A stretch of 64,000 bases of DNA from Trichuris trichiura (GCA_037903355.1 JBAJFE010000008.1:1-64000); one strand, 5' to 3'; counted from the first letter of the stretch, positions 10,621 through 23,846 are shown. Numbers and translations: made by a program. The notes: generated by a model not told the origin, from the letters alone.

Positions 10621-13316
10621 GGACAGGTCGCTGAAAGTTTCGTTCGTAATTGCATTCTTTAAAATGACTAATCGACAAAACCGTCTGCCGATAAAACAAC
10701 AGTAATTCTCTTGAAACAATATTAATACACGCGGATATGCTTTGCTGCCTTCGTAAAATTTTCAGTTCGTCAATCCGGAAGCACCAGTGAACAGCTCAAA
10801 CATTTAAGTCGTATATAAAAAGACGGTTCAGTTAAGTGGAAACGACAATAATGAAGTGCGTACAATGAAACAAAATCTTTTTGTACAAACTGAGGAGAGC
10901 CAAAGACCTTTAAATGTCAAAATCACGATAAAAACACTATAATTGGTCAGTTCGTTTCAAGTGAACAGGTACACCACCTGGCAGCGTTAATAGAACGCTC
11001 AATGAATATCAGTCATGACAGATATTATAGCAGCTTAAATAATTAGAAATGTACGTTGAAGAATATTCGAAAATTATTTAGTCATAAGCAGACATTACAA
11101 AGTGAATTATTTTCTACGAAGCGTTGGCCAGTGCAGAGCAAGGATGAATGTCAACTTTGCGTTGTCACAACAGCCTACAGTTGGAATTCAATCAGAAATA
11201 ATTTCAATAAAGGGGAAGGCCAGAGCAAGCAACGGAACAAAACAACATTAAAATGAATTCTCAATCAACTGTAGACAAGTTGATTATATCTTGATAACAT
11301 TTACTGTAAAGGAATTTCATATTCAAACAGTGCAGTCATATAATTTCTCCTGTCACTTGTTCAAGCACTAGCTTTTCCGCTGACATTCAAAAAGAGATCA
11401 TTAGCATTAGCTTTTTCATCATATGAGAAGTTCAATTCTCAATGGAAATGGGATGGAAGGGAAAATTTTATTCAAGGAAAACTGCCTTCGTTTAGCCTAT
11501 TTTGCTCATAATAATAAAAGGATACTTTTTTTTAATATTAATTTTACAAAAGCTAACCTTTTTTCCTACTAGAACTGAAGAAGACCATTCATTCTCAATG
11601 CATTTAAGTAATCGTTTTTGCTTACCGACTTTCATTGCTTTCACAAATATGACTGCTACAATTACCAGTTGGATATGTTTTTTGCTGACTGCCACAAAGG
11701 ATGTCAGCAGTTCTTACGCAACTATTAATCCATTCCACGTATGCTTTCACGATGAGCACTAACGAAGAAAATGAAGCGGTGACAAACAATGGTCAGAAAT
11801 AAGCGGCTGTTCAGTAATTTTTAACGAGAGCAAACTGAAATTGAGCCATCGCTCTCATAGACAGTGATAAGGCGCAGACAAAACGATAAGGTTCACGCAA
11901 GTCTGTGCTTTATCGCTCAAAACGGAACCGGTTTAGTTGCAAAAGCTTCGACCATTCGTGTCATTGTACGAGGAAAGCGAATAAATCGTTTTCCTATCAA
12001 AAAAGTATTCTTCTCCCTCGAACTGACAATGTTTCGCGTTTGCCGATGTTCGCTTTGCCTATAGAATCGGTACAAGTAAAGAATTTTGTGAAATAATAAT
12101 ATTCCTTAAAACCTACGCCTGCAATACATTGAAAAGAATTCTAGCTTATGATGCGACTTAAAAAAGGCGCAATTTTTTCGGACGAAAAACAAAAGGTATA
12201 GGAAGAAGCACAACGTTACAAGTATAAAGAAAAAGCAGTTCAGTTTTCCATTAATAACAGTTCTGCGTTTTTCGAAGCTACTTTGCTAAACAGCAGAAAT
12301 TAATCTGAAATTTAAAAGAAAATTTCAAAAATTCATCAACGCAAAATCTCTAATAGGAATTGCTTTGCTAAGCGATCACTGTCCGTTCTTCTTACGCGAT
12401 GAATCACTGATATATTTTTCATTACGAGGAAATGTTGAGCCTAATCGGAAACACCTTTTTAGCAGACAACTAAATTCAGCTTTAGTTCATGTTATCGCGC
12501 ATGGCTTTCACAGTTTTCTTTTTAGTTTCATGCATATATTATACCGAAGCCATATTTCAACATCTAAACGATGCCTGAAAAACATTCAAGCAATTATCCG
12601 TTGCGAAAGACGAGGTGTCTTTTAACAGGCTTAGGTTCTTTCATAGTTGGTCTTCTGGTTCACGAGTTACTGCTGACGACAGAACAAGAGCAGTTCCGAA
12701 GCGTACGATATAGAATTTGTTCTGTAATTTCTCTAACAATTTGCTCATCCATTCGTTAGTAAGGCTCTTTGAAGTTTACCTACAGATACACCAAACAGGC
12801 CAAAGTCATGAACCAGAAGACCAATTATCCGTTCGAACAAAAACGTTAAACACATTCGTACAAGTTAAAAAGTGATAAATAGCATAAGTATTGACGACAT
12901 TATTCCATTCTTGACAATACGATACAATTAAGATTGTCTGACATTCAAATTTGTGGAATTTTAAACTGGAATCTAATAAAATGACGCGAGAATTGTAACC
13001 TTGTTTAGAGCGACCCCTTTTATTAATTTTGAATCCTCAATCCGTCCGCCGGAAATCTAACAACAATTAAGTAACTAATAGGCTGAAACTAACAATAAAA
13101 TCTTTATAAACCTTTTCAATACGAACCTATCAATCTGCTTTCCGAATTGTGCATCGATAGTAACCAATTTGATGGCATCTCCTGCCACATGCGTTCAACC
13201 AATACAATTGCGAACAACATCTAATCTCTTCTTCGTTATTTATGTTTATACTTCTGCCGAAAAGGTATTCATTAAAATGAAAAACTGAAAGAAAAAAAAA
13301 GGTTTACTATACGTAC

Positions 13317-13469
13317 CCAATTTTGTCATTGCAACGTGCTGCCACGTCAGCCAATTCTGTTTGCAGTTCTCTTATAACGTGAAGAGGATGCATATCTTGT
13401 GTCGAGAATGGCTCAGTTGCATTCAATATTTCGCCAACTTCAAGAAGAGAAGATAAAATTTCAGAGCGA
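13317..13469 (-). CDS. Candidate internal exon of an unrecognised gene
   Basis: On the minus strand a frame of 50 whole codons, in soluble-protein composition (Leu/Glu-rich, helix-like, with EVGEILNATE and RELQTELADVAARC), is bounded by a TTAG acceptor at 13470 and a GG|GTACGT donor after 13317. Entry and exit phases are defined (two nucleotides carried in, two carried out). I do not recognise the family and could not find the flanking exons, so gene structure and product are unknown. Confidence 0.35.
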
Positions 13470-14394
13470 CTAAGACTTGATCGTCTTTACCAGAATAACA
13501 ACTGATTTCTATCACTGACTTCGCCGCGGGATGTAGAACTTCAGTATACATAATAATTGATGAATAAAATCAGAATATGTAACATGCTTTCCCGCCCACG
13601 TCGCGCAAAACAGCATTACCATCGTTTGTGATCACCGTTTTTTTAAAGAAAAAAATTTCATCCCATCCGCCTACTAGTAAATTGAATAAGTGAAAAAAAA
13701 CGTTTACAGATTTCGATAAAAGCCTGACAAACAGTTGGGAAAAACAGAAAAGTACCTTAAGCGTTGCGCGGGGTCCAAAACTAGTACGAACTAGTTCAGG
13801 GATTGCCTGAAAAAATCATAAAATAAGTCTCTTGGAGACAAGACAATCCTAAGCCATACGCGATCAGCTTCTATGCAATTCAGCTGGACGGCGCGGCTCC
13901 TCTCCTGCTTCGTACTGTTGCCTAAAATGGGCACATGCATAATAAAAAAAAACACATCCCGTAGGATAATGGGAACAGCTTTTTTTGTGGCTAACATTTT
14001 GCTACGTTTCTTTCCAAATGATCAACGTATCGGAAGTTCTACTCAATTAAACAATGGCGGACTACAGTACGTGAATCACTGATGGTCAGGTTTACTATTG
14101 CTTAAAACCGACTTCGTTACAATCAGTAGCAATAAACGCATTCATTCGCCTGCTGCGACCGCGCATAAAAACAAAAACGTATGCAGAAGTTTACTAGCTA
14201 ATCACTCGCTGGCGCAAAAGTTCCTCCAGCGGTCACTATTCGATTAATAAAACCTAATTTTTTCCGAGTAAAATTCCCGTTTCTATCAAGACTTTCAGTC
14301 GAGTAACGTGCATGAGCGCTTTGCAGTAATTCAGGCTCATTAAGCCATGGTGAAAGGCACAGGCTTTCGATTTCTTATTCCAATATCCTTGTCA

Positions 14395-16250
14395 TTATTA
14401 TACGGAAGAGTCATACTGGAGAGTGGAAACACCTTTTTTCGCAAAAAACACACCTTGGAAGCGCCAAGAGAACAAACCAAATGGCCGTTTGCTCATGACG
14501 ATTTGATTTTTTGCTGAAACCGTTTAAGCAGTTGTAGTGCAAGCGATTGAAGATCAGTATCAAATCACGTTGACGTTTTCCTTTAAGAAAAAACTTATGC
14601 CACGTTTCAGACAGTACAATAGGGAGATTTGGAAGCAATAGCTTCTCTTGATAGCGGTGTTCGAATAAAGCCGCTCTTCTATACCCTGGTGGCACATGGA
14701 TGAACTACTTGAACTAGCGAATATTATGCCCCTATACTTATCCAGAACCATATTCCGATTTTTCCGAGCTCGTTTGAGCAACGGAAGACAGGAAATACGA
14801 AAAAGTTCTCATTTTACATTGTTGGTACAGTAGATTAACGAAAATCAGGTAGCAGTATTTTCAAAAATACTCATCAGCCGTCCGATGCGCGCTAGAGAAG
14901 TCTTTTGCCTGCGAGAGGGCTATCGGAGTGCGAAAATGGTCGTGCGGAATGGGAGAACAAGTGTCGAGCGATGAGGAACCCGTTTTGCAGCGGGATCGCT
15001 TCACCCGAATGGAAATGAAAAATGGCGCGCGGAAAGCTAATCTTCCATGTTTGCAGCTGGTAGGTAGTGCTGCGGGTCAGGGATTAGTTGAGTAAGCGAT
15101 GGGTATTATTGCTAGTTCTCTTCTATTAAAAGCGTTCTTTTATAGGTGGGGCACTTAACTGGCTTGAATTAAGGGTGATTACTAAGCGTCTGTACTTACC
15201 CGAGGGACATTCCGATTTTTCTGGACGGTTTCGAGCGGTTGCAGGTCGGAAGTTTGGAAAAATGCTTTTCTTATAGCCTGCGTACAGTACCTGAAGGAAA
15301 GGCAGGTAGTAATATTTTCAAAACAACGATCCGTTATGTCCTGCGTGCTGTGCGCTTCTACGACCGTCGGTACGGCTAGCCAGGCGCGGATATGTTCTTT
15401 TGGAATAAGAAAACAAGTGCGTAAATGTTCATTTTTGTGCGCGGACGGTCCGCACGTTAGGAAATGGAGAATCATGCGCGTGGAGCTAGTTTCCTACCTT
15501 TGCAGCTGGTAGATGGGCCTGCTGGATCGGACAAAAGTTCAATGAGCGATAGGTTGCCTTGCTTGCTCTCTGGTATTAAAACTCTTCCTATGTGCCCTCT
15601 TGAGGCGTAGCTGAATCGCATTAACTGCCCATTATTTTGCATTTATACTTGTACATATGAAAATTCCGATTTATCTGCACGGTTTGGAGCCGCGGGAGGT
15701 CGGAATTCGAAGCAAATGTTCTTCTTAGAACCTGTGTACGGTACCTGAATGAAAAGCAGGTTAGAGTATTTTTGAAATTACGTCGATGCGATCTCCAGCG
15801 CTCGGTCGATGTCAGTACGCAGGGGGATAGCTGGCTGAGGGCGGTGATTTTCCTATGGTGCGGGTAGATATCTGTCAAGTTAGGTGGGCTTCTCTTCGCT
15901 TAAGGGCGCTTTACCGCTAAGGGAAAGGGAAATTTCCGTACGAGAAGTGTGCTTTCGATCTTTGCAGCTGCTAAGTGGCGTTGCTGGATCGGAGGGAAGT
16001 TCACTAAGCGGGGAATTATGATGCTATTTCTCTTCTATTAAAATCCTTGTTTCGTGCCCTGGGGACAGTAGGCGAGTGGCATTAGGTGCCTATTATTAAG
16101 TGCATTCGCATGTGTAAGGTGGGCTCTCCGCGGTGGGTACACTTCGGGGCGTAGTGTTGTTGGGATGCGAAGAAATGCACTTTTTGGAAGACGCCTACAG
16201 TAGCTGAAGGAAAGGCGGGTAATTCTATTTTAGTTGTGCATTTCCGGGCT
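14395..16250 (-). repeat. Inverted, diverged array of the ~460-bp repeat family
   Basis: On the minus strand, 14400-14920 matches a full unit of the 4.0-7.2 kb array, including GGCATAATATTCGCTAGTTCAAG-like, CAC..GGGTATAGAAGAGCGGCTTTA-like and TATTTTTGAAAATACTG blocks. Units further right (about 15180-15480, 15640-15880, 16110-16240) keep only the half with the CTGTACG/TTTTCTTC blocks. Between them lies another conserved block (TTTGCAGCTG at about 15050, 15500 and 15961, spacing about 450-460 bp) not seen in the left array. This is a subfamily with half of the unit replaced, in the opposite orientation to the first array. Confidence 0.75.
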
Positions 16251-16336
16251 AAAACTTGTATTTCAAATGGACGATAAGTAGCTGCAAATGTAATTTGGAG
16301 ATTAACGATGCAGAAAGGTAGCTTTGAGCGTAGGCG

Positions 16337-16612
16337 TTATAGGCAGATCAATCGCTTATCGATTAAACCTATCAGAAGTAACAGTGTATTTATTAATAAA
16401 TAACTTATTTCACGGGAAGGAAAAGTAAAATGAGGGAATATAATTTGAAGGCTTACAGGAAGAACAAGGAGAACTAATAGAAATAGATGACCAACGCTTG
16501 CACGCAATAGCAAAAGTGTAAAGCAACAGTTTACAATAGCGTTGTAAACTTTAAATTCAGCCGGAGGCAAGTTAGACTTAATAAACATTTGAATTGGCAA
16601 ATGTATCCTCAT
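16337..16612 (-). CDS. Open frame with strong hydrophobic segments (doubtful)
   Basis: A 91-codon minus-strand frame with two long Leu-rich hydrophobic stretches (about residues 28-55 and 71-85). It lies head-to-head with, and overlaps by 12 bp, the plus-strand gene starting at 16601. No family motif or signal is recognised. It could be a small membrane protein, or chance in AT-rich upstream sequence; I lean to chance. Confidence 0.2.
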   Translation of the reverse strand: MRIHLPIQMFIKSNLPPAEFKVYNAIVNCCFTLLLLRASVGHLFLLVLLVLPVSLQIIFPHFTFPSREISYLLINTLLLLIGLIDKRLICL

Positions 16613-17432
16613 TGGCGATGGAACTATCGCAATCGTTTGGGAAAACAGAAAAAAGTGAAATTGCGATCATCGCTTGTAGTGGCGTCACCAATATACTCGC
16701 CTATAATAGAACAACTGAGCGGTAATATTTTCTTCAACGCTCAGTTAGTCTCTATTGCATGTCGTCCCTTTAGGAGAACCGTTGGAAACCGCGTTGAAGT
16801 ATACAAGCGAAGAATCAGATACCGACTTGCCAAAGCCTCCAGAAGATGACGATACAGATGCAGCCGAACTGTTTTTGCAATTACAGCCAAAGGTAGGAGA
16901 GAAACACGTGGAAGAAGTAGCAGTGGACGCAGGTACTATTTTTTATCCAAGCGATTACATGCTTATTAACTCTATATTTGCAGATCTCATAAATGACATT
17001 TTTGATGACTCATCAAGTCAAGGTGACGTAAAAACAAGTTCGGAGGAAACAAAAATTCTGTATAATATAGAAGAGGATTCGTTCGGTTTTGATTGCGCAT
17101 GTAAAGGTGGTGATCGAGTATTTTGGTCATTGTTGGAAAAATCTCTATCTTGCGCGCCGTCCGTTAAGCATCAAAAATTTTGCTTACTACAATCGGAGAA
17201 GAACGATGAAACAATGATGGGCAGCCACTCGGATCAACTTCTTTCACCGGACGATACGATAGACGACGCTGAATTCAAAGAAATTTTTCCAGAAACGACC
17301 GGCGAAATAACGTTAATCACTTGCCGCTATCGATCACATTCTCCGCATTCCAACGGTAGCCGAAGTCGCAGGTACCGCAATTGTCCCGTGCATATTCGTT
17401 TTAAATCATCGTCCAGCGACTCCGACGAATAA
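16601..17432 (+). CDS. Two-exon gene for an acidic, serine-rich protein of unknown function (252 aa)
   Basis: Exon 1 is 16601-16675 (25 codons, basic N-terminus, ending CTT before GTAGTG). The intron is 16676-16748 (73 bp, ending CAGTTAG). Exon 2 is 16749-17432 (227 codons plus TAA). Both are phase 0, and an in-frame stop just upstream of exon 2 (16746-16748) lies inside the intron, which supports splicing. The 252-residue product has an acidic first third (EESDTDLPKPPEDDDTD), a central segment with Cys (FDCACKGGDRVFW) and an Arg/Ser tail (SRSRRYR) ending SSSSDSDE, a typical casein-kinase-2-like acidic serine end. No signal peptide or membrane span. I do not recognise a domain. The AATAAA at 17428-17433 overlaps the stop codon. 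Confidence 0.55.
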
Positions 17433-17433
17433 A
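17428..17433 (+). promoter_or_regulatory. AATAAA overlapping the stop codon
   Basis: GAATAAATT: the TAA stop (17430-17432) of the acidic-protein gene is part of an AATAAA hexamer. It could be the poly(A) signal or a coincidence. Confidence 0.35.
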
Positions 17434-18055
17434 TTGAACATATAGCAAAAATTATTGATTATTCCAATAATACAAGCAAAAATAGAATCAAGCAACAGTA
17501 AAATAATTAGTACAAAATCAGACGCTCGATTGTTGAGCATAACTTTATCTTAGCTCACGAAAATTTAAATAATCATCTCTAGATCGATTTTCTTCAATCA
17601 ACATTTTCGGGATTATTTCATTAGCTAATTCGCAACGCGATAAATGGAGCACCGAATTCTACCTGAGGCTCATAGACCGCGGGATATTGCTTCAAAAGGT
17701 CCGCTTAGTCACTTAGAAAATTGATGACATAAAGCTTTCCTTTATATGGGTAAAAACCTGCGGACACTGACAGCGAAAGCATTTCACTAAATCAAACAGA
17801 ACAACGTAATAATATAAAACTGAGCAGATCTGCTTTATTCGCGCAACATTTTAAGAAATAGATGATAAAAGAAAACAGAAAGAGCAAAACAGAACCAACC
17901 AAAAAAAGTTCAGCCCGGCATGAATAATACTAAGCAACAGGGAACAGAGGATGGGTTACGCAGACAATGAGCAGCCCATAGGACGAAAGAACAAGTTTAA
18001 CAATGTCAGTCTGTTATAATCAACCGTTTGGAAAGAGAATAAGAGAAGGCGCAGC
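17433..18055. other. Intergenic region between convergent genes
   Basis: No exon seen. It lies between the end of the acidic-protein gene (+) and the end of GMPPA (-), and carries the likely GMPPA poly(A) signal at 17834-17839. Confidence 0.6.
17834..17839 (-). promoter_or_regulatory. Likely poly(A) signal of GMPPA
   Basis: AATAAA on the minus strand, about 220 nt after the GMPPA stop codon. Confidence 0.45.
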
Positions 18056-20903
18056 TCACAGAATGATCTGATTTTTGTAACTTGAGGACAGCTCCTTATG
18101 AGGCAAAACAATGGAATTCATAAGCATAACTTCGTCCATCATGACGACATTGCACCCTACGAAAGGTAAATGATCAGATCAATTTAATTGAAAGCAATTA
18201 ATCAAAATCTAACCAATCACGGATACGCTTGGAGTTAGTTTTCCGGTTGGCAAAAACAATGGTTTGCTTTCAAGCTTTGCAAAGGGTATATTGGGATTTG
18301 GACCGTCCGGTGTGCCTTCAACGCGGCACCACTGGCCTACCTGAGCGTTCCGCGCAATAACGCTATACATAATGCAACTGTTGTCCTGCAAAACGAACTT
18401 AACAAAGAAATTAGCATAAACTTTCCCGCGCACTTACATGCAAAACAACATTGTCCAAAATTATCGCCTCTTTGATGCGAACACCCGGGCTCACTTTTAC
18501 ATCATTGCCTATACTTACATTTGGACCTATCTGTGCCATGCAGCGAAAATTTTGATTCGGTCAGTCGAATTCAAAAAGGGATATGCGTTTACTTACCACA
18601 GCGGTTGGATCGATTTGCGCGGACGGATGTATGAAAACATCGCCAATTATGGTTGGCCCATTGTCACCACTGACTGCCAGACGCTCCGGATAAGATTTTC
18701 GATACAAATGTAGATAATGTCGGTTGGCATATATTGCAGCACTAAATATATATATGTTAAAACGAACTGAATTTTTATGCCTATCACTTCAAGAGTTCGA
18801 TTACGATGCAGTTTTCAGCTGACTCCACCAAGCGTCCGTTTTGAAAGCGTATAAAGTTCCGCTAGCAGCAAGCTTGGGAAAAACGTCCTTTTCAAAGCAC
18901 ATCGCTTCCAGAGAATCGCTTGATACACCGCTGAAGTAACAAAAGCATGTTTTTCATTGCGTAGTCGAACCATCTTAGCTAACGTTACTTCGTCATTGGA
19001 GCTTCAGTTTTCGCTTTGAACACATTCGCCAAAAAGTTGAAAATATCCGTTGACATCAGGTAGACACCACAATTGATCCATTTGCTTAGAAATGTTGTTG
19101 GCTTTTCCACGTAATGCAATATCTGAAAATTGAGAATTACTACGATGAACAACGCGCGCGTGAAACGCATATAAAATTGCTACTGGTTGCGAAATGGGAT
19201 GAACTTTTTTGGGATCTTGTTCGTTATGCACTTATCTGGTATAATTTAACCTTAGCTGCAATCCTGGGTTGATGTTGTCAAAATATAAACTAAAATATAA
19301 GCCTTATTGTTACGCTAAGGATTAGGTATGGGCAGAGCGGGAAAGACTGAACTGAACCTGCATTCCTTGAACCTGCATTCTTCAAGCTACAGTACTAACA
19401 TTGCTCGCATAATGAGTAGTACCCTCAATTTCTGCGCAAATGAAAACCGTATCGTGTGATTTACAAGTTTTCAAAAAATAAATATAAGTTAGAGTCACCT
19501 CTGCGGTGTTTTCCTCAATTGCAACGCAGCCGTAGTTCATAGATTCGTCTCTAGTTGCCTTAAAAAGAGCGCGGCAAAGGTTGCGCATTCGAAAAAGAGC
19601 TATATAAGGGTGATACTTCGGTCGTTAGCATTAGGCAACACGCGTTGTGGCGGTCATGAAGCATTTCAACCATTTTCGCCAATGGAAAATCGCCGCATAC
19701 GTCCGCATTGAGCACGAAGAAGGCATTAAGACCGCCAAGCAGTATTTGATCCCGAAAATGGTAAATGCCGCCTGCCGTGCCAAGCGGCGCGTACTCTTGC
19801 AAGTAGCTGCAAGCGGAAAGATCAGATGCAAGAAAAGCTCACTAAAATAAGGGAAGAAGTACCGAATGTTCACGTCCGGAAATTCTCGTTGCACTTTGAC
19901 GGTAAAGCTGGCCAAATGGTCGGACGGTTGGTAGAAACCGACCAAAAGAATCTCCTTCAAACCGGGCACCTATTTGGAAAATGCCATGTTTTGCTGCGGG
20001 CGGCAAAGCAAATGTGTACAAACCTTAACTAATGCTTCAATGTGATGTTGAATGGACGCCAATCCTCCAATGGGAAATAGAGGTTTCGGATAATCCAAAG
20101 AAAGAGGTCTAAAGCGAGTACCTGAAACAAATTACTCAACTGCATTTCAGCCGTTGAGATCAACCATTTAACTTCAAAAAATCAACATTAATAAATTATA
20201 CTTTCGGCGTACAGGAACTGCAAGTAAATTTTAAACTCGTAAAAAAAAGCTGAAAATAAATGACGTAATGCAATTAGCACTTCTCTTTTGCCTTCCAGTG
20301 ATCGCGACTAATTTGTGTACTTTTTAATCATTTATCGCGTGTTGTCCATACGGTAGATGCGCGTAATGCTTGTAAATCTCTTAACGGCGTTTTGGGTGAC
20401 AAACGTAAATCGTTGTCTTTACAAAGCCGAAACAGTGAGCGAACTTGTACAAATAATTTCGATTAAGAACCGCTCAATGCCAAATGACTGCCGGTAACGT
20501 CTTTTTTAGCTCTAATTCAGCTGATAAGAGTTCCGGCCCGCGCAACAGTTGTAGATAAAAATTCATTGCAAGCATGAGGAAGACTGTTTGCTGACGGTCA
20601 ACTTGAAAGCAAACGGTTTGCTGTTGCTACTGACCAATTCTATTTATATTTAAAACAACGCCCGAATTATTAACGTACCAAACTCAACGCAAAATAAAGT
20701 AACGTCAGCTAAAAACAAACAAACACGTCTTTAGTTGGGTTTTAAAAGTAAACCGCAAGTCAAGAAATTAAGCGTACAATGTTTTTTATTAATTAAAACA
20801 AAAATAGTATGTTTCGCAAATTGTTTTTACCCTTTTGAGGTCCGCCGATGATTATAACTGCCTTCAAAACATCACTTGCCAACCCATTGGTGATCACTAC
20901 CAT
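18056..20903 (-). CDS. GMPPA: Mannose-1-phosphate guanylyltransferase alpha (GMPPA), 11 exons, complete
   Basis: Exons, 5' to 3': 20903-20831, 20121-20024, 19969-19863, 19806-19617, 19558-19499, 19122-18989, 18930-18805, 18741-18597, 18530-18438, 18385-18214, 18156-18056. They sum to 1299 nt (432 aa plus stop) with every junction in phase; human GMPPA is 420 aa. The nucleotidyltransferase domain shows [51 protein letters not shown] and [10 protein letters not shown] left-handed beta-helix part follows ([20 protein letters not shown]) with [11 protein letters not shown], and the end NQIIL is the family C-terminus. In animals GMPPA pairs with GMPPB and acts as the GDP-mannose-sensing regulatory subunit; the cytosolic product GDP-mannose feeds N-glycan, O-mannose and GPI synthesis. 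The start ATG adds about nine residues before the usual LKAVI. Intron 1 is 709 bp. Confidence 0.96.
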
Positions 20904-22926
20904 ATTTTTCAGCCTATATTAGCACCAGAGAAAAGGCGAGCCAGCATACAGTATACTTTAGTGAATGCAGGTTTTAAGAATGCGTAAACCCTTGTTTTTC
21001 ATTAGCGTACTGTCGAGTCATTGATTTCTGGTGTATAGCACATTCTTTGAGCTTATAAAAGTGTTTTTTAAGGCATAAAATGACATAAGAAATACAACAC
21101 AAAAGCGTTAGATTTCATTCGTATACCAGATGAATACTTTAGCAGTAAGCCAACTGTTGGTCCAGCATTTGCACACAGCAGAAATTTGAGTTAGTTTCTC
21201 TATTTTGCACTAGTCCTACAAACGCAAATGAATCTATGCCGCGTTAAACTGAATAACTGCGGAAACAGACTTCGCTATTAAGTTCACGCGCGAACGTGTG
21301 TTAGAACTCTTCTTCCCGCGGTTCAAAAACGCTGGCAGTGAGATTGACGATTTTTCACTTTACGCTTGTAGATTTAATCCATAATCTCGTGACGGAATAC
21401 TTTCGCCAATACATCTTCGACTTCTGAATAGGTTGCCAGGTGGCGCTGCGTACGCCACCCATACCCAAAAATTTACCGTTTTCAATACCAAGAACGCTAA
21501 CTCAACGGAGATACGTCTAGGTTTGAGAAACGGATTTTGTAGTTGGATAACTCCTAAAGATAACTCCTTACAGAACCCATTTTCCGTAGTTGGTAACATG
21601 TACACTTAACAGCTGACGCGCGGAAGGTTTACCATTTCTAATCTTTGCGCATTTACCTATCAATACATTTGGGCTTATACTGTTTTGCATCAGACGAATC
21701 CGGGAGAGCTGCTTTATAACAATAACGATCGTTGGTTGAACAATTTACGAGCAATACTCTCTAAGGAGCCTATTTGGCTCAAAGCGCAATCGGAAACTAC
21801 TGGAAAATAATATTGCTGAAAAGCTGTACGCTAAGATATTTTCACGCACTTTATCGTTGACGCACATTTTACGGCGTTTATGCACTGAATGCAAATTACA
21901 GCTTACTGTAACTACTAACAAAAGCATTAAAATTACAACCAATTTTCAAACTGCCTTTCATGCGCAGAAGCAGTGAATTTAAAAGCCATCATTAACTTTA
22001 GAAATCACCTCGCAAACAGTAGTACCGATGTTCTGTAATTTGAAGAACTTGAAAACATTCTTTTCCATTTTTGTATTTTTTTCGGTAACGAAAGACGGGA
22101 GCCATGAACGATGCGGCTGGCCTTGAATCAATGAGAGATACGCATTCGGAAGACTAAATGGACTTTGTCGCAAACTTATGCTGCCTTGCGAACCTGAAGA
22201 CTAAATTACGGTAAGTGCGTCCACTTTGTTTACCAACTAAAAACGGTCGTTTTCAAAATTTTTTGGCGCAGCTGAATTGGCGCTTCAGTTTCGGTGAGAT
22301 ACCATCTCATCGCTTTCCAAATGTTCAAAGTCTTTACGCGCTCGAGTTGCATTATTTGTTGTCATGCGAAGCCTTATGATAAGATTGGAAATGCAACATC
22401 TTACACAATGTTCCACTTTACTACCGGAAAAGAAAATTTAAAATAAAACAGACGTGTCACATCGCCGCGGAATGATTGTGATTGCCAATGTTACGGTATT
22501 GAATTTTCACTCTCATAATTACTGTAGACACGTCATCACCCTATGGAATACTTGAATATCAAAAAGGAAAGACTGTTTCGAACACAAAGGTCTTTCCACC
22601 CATGTCTTCGATGCGTTTAGCTTAACAATGGCAGCTTCGTGATCCATAAGAGGACAAAAGCCTTATAGGAAAATGAAGGGCTCACCTGTGTTGGCAAGTT
22701 TTTTCAAAAGATGCATATGAAAAAAACAGAACTTTAAGAAAGCACGCTGTTTTGTTTCATCAAAGACCTTTTCTTCAAGGAATACAAAACTTTCTTTTCC
22801 ATTTTGCGAACTATTTTAAAAATCCATAGTAAGCGGAAGTTTCCGCCAAAGCGTAGGCGGGACATCTACTAGCTTATGCATGAAGCGGCATCAAATTAGC
22901 ATAACTTTACATTTTAAAGTACTGCT
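20904..22926. other. No supported gene (upstream of GMPPA)
   Basis: Contains the presumed GMPPA promoter region. Minus-strand frames at 21360-21605 and 21745-21942 (the latter with a hydrophobic, signal-like start) are open, but I find no splice partners or family features. Confidence 0.45.
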
Positions 22927-23846
22927 GTGACTCGCGCTGACTTATGGCTTATGTTTTTACCTTTCGCGGGTACAACTGTTAAAGAAAAGTTAAAATATTA
23001 CACGGATTTTCAAGCAAAACGATTTTTTCCGCTTAAGGGCAAAAACGGAGTATTACACTTTTCGCGGCATAGAGGGCGCTGCTGTCAAGGTGGCAGCAGT
23101 GCTCCCTGTTTACCTGCGAATCTAGCTGACGTGCCTACAGACGACAGTGTATTCGGCAATCTCAAATAAAAAGACTAGTTAACTTACTAATAAAAAATAA
23201 TGTCTAATTTTAAAAAAATGCAATAATTCTAGCAGGCGGTCCATATAGGAGACGAAGGCCTATAATACTTCCAACTACACGTAAAGGTGCGCGGCAAACA
23301 ATGCAATGGCTTCAAATTGGCAGGCACAGACATATCCTTTCCAACTTTTGTAAATGGGTCCTTTTCGGACAGTTTTTTCCCTTCGAAATGAACACAATCT
23401 GTGATGATTAAAAGCCTATGTAATTTTGGAGAAATAGTCACCACAGACCAAACAAGGACAAAGATGGCTTATCAGTAAGTGGAGATTCCCGCGCCAGATT
23501 TGTTACGACGCAAAATACGGGATCTCAACAGCACTATCGTCATGCAAAGGCGCCGACAAGCAGCGTAGTTGAGCGTTGAAAAAAAACTTAGCAACTCCTA
23601 TGTAGAGTACTGTCAGAAACGTGTGACTATGAAGTACCAACGGCAACAAATTTCCATAATTACATGCGAGGCGGGAAAATTTGTTGACGCAGTATGAGGC
23701 CTTGTCAGTGGCGTCGTTTAAAAACCCACTTTTACTAAAACCAAGGAGATATTGGCGGCAAAGGAAATAAAACTATCCCCCAGCGCTATGCTTAATCGAT
23801 GAAGCTACTTCGAATTCGCTAAACGATTATGGAACCTGAAGATCAT
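22927..23846. other. No confident gene; possible 3' exon on the minus strand
   Basis: A minus-strand frame at 23229-23444 (71 codons) reads like coding sequence and lies downstream of the unrecognised minus-strand gene at 23847-25769. It may be a further exon if that gene continues past its last called exon. The plus-strand frame at 22927-23169 is unsupported. Confidence 0.3.

Larger units (their letters stand above)
8416..13316. other. Gene-poor stretch; no confident gene
   Basis: Apart from the duplicated blocks, this region is AT-rich. The frame at 8505-8777 is open on both strands and cannot be assigned. Around 11530-11760 (minus) a Cys-containing frame ends in a possible donor, but no partner exon is recognised. 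Other open frames are under 90 codons and lack splice or family support. Confidence 0.4.

Noticed and set aside
19631..19969. 112-codon minus-strand frame read as one exon
   Set aside because: It runs through the intron between GMPPA exons 3 and 4; the family alignment requires splicing there.
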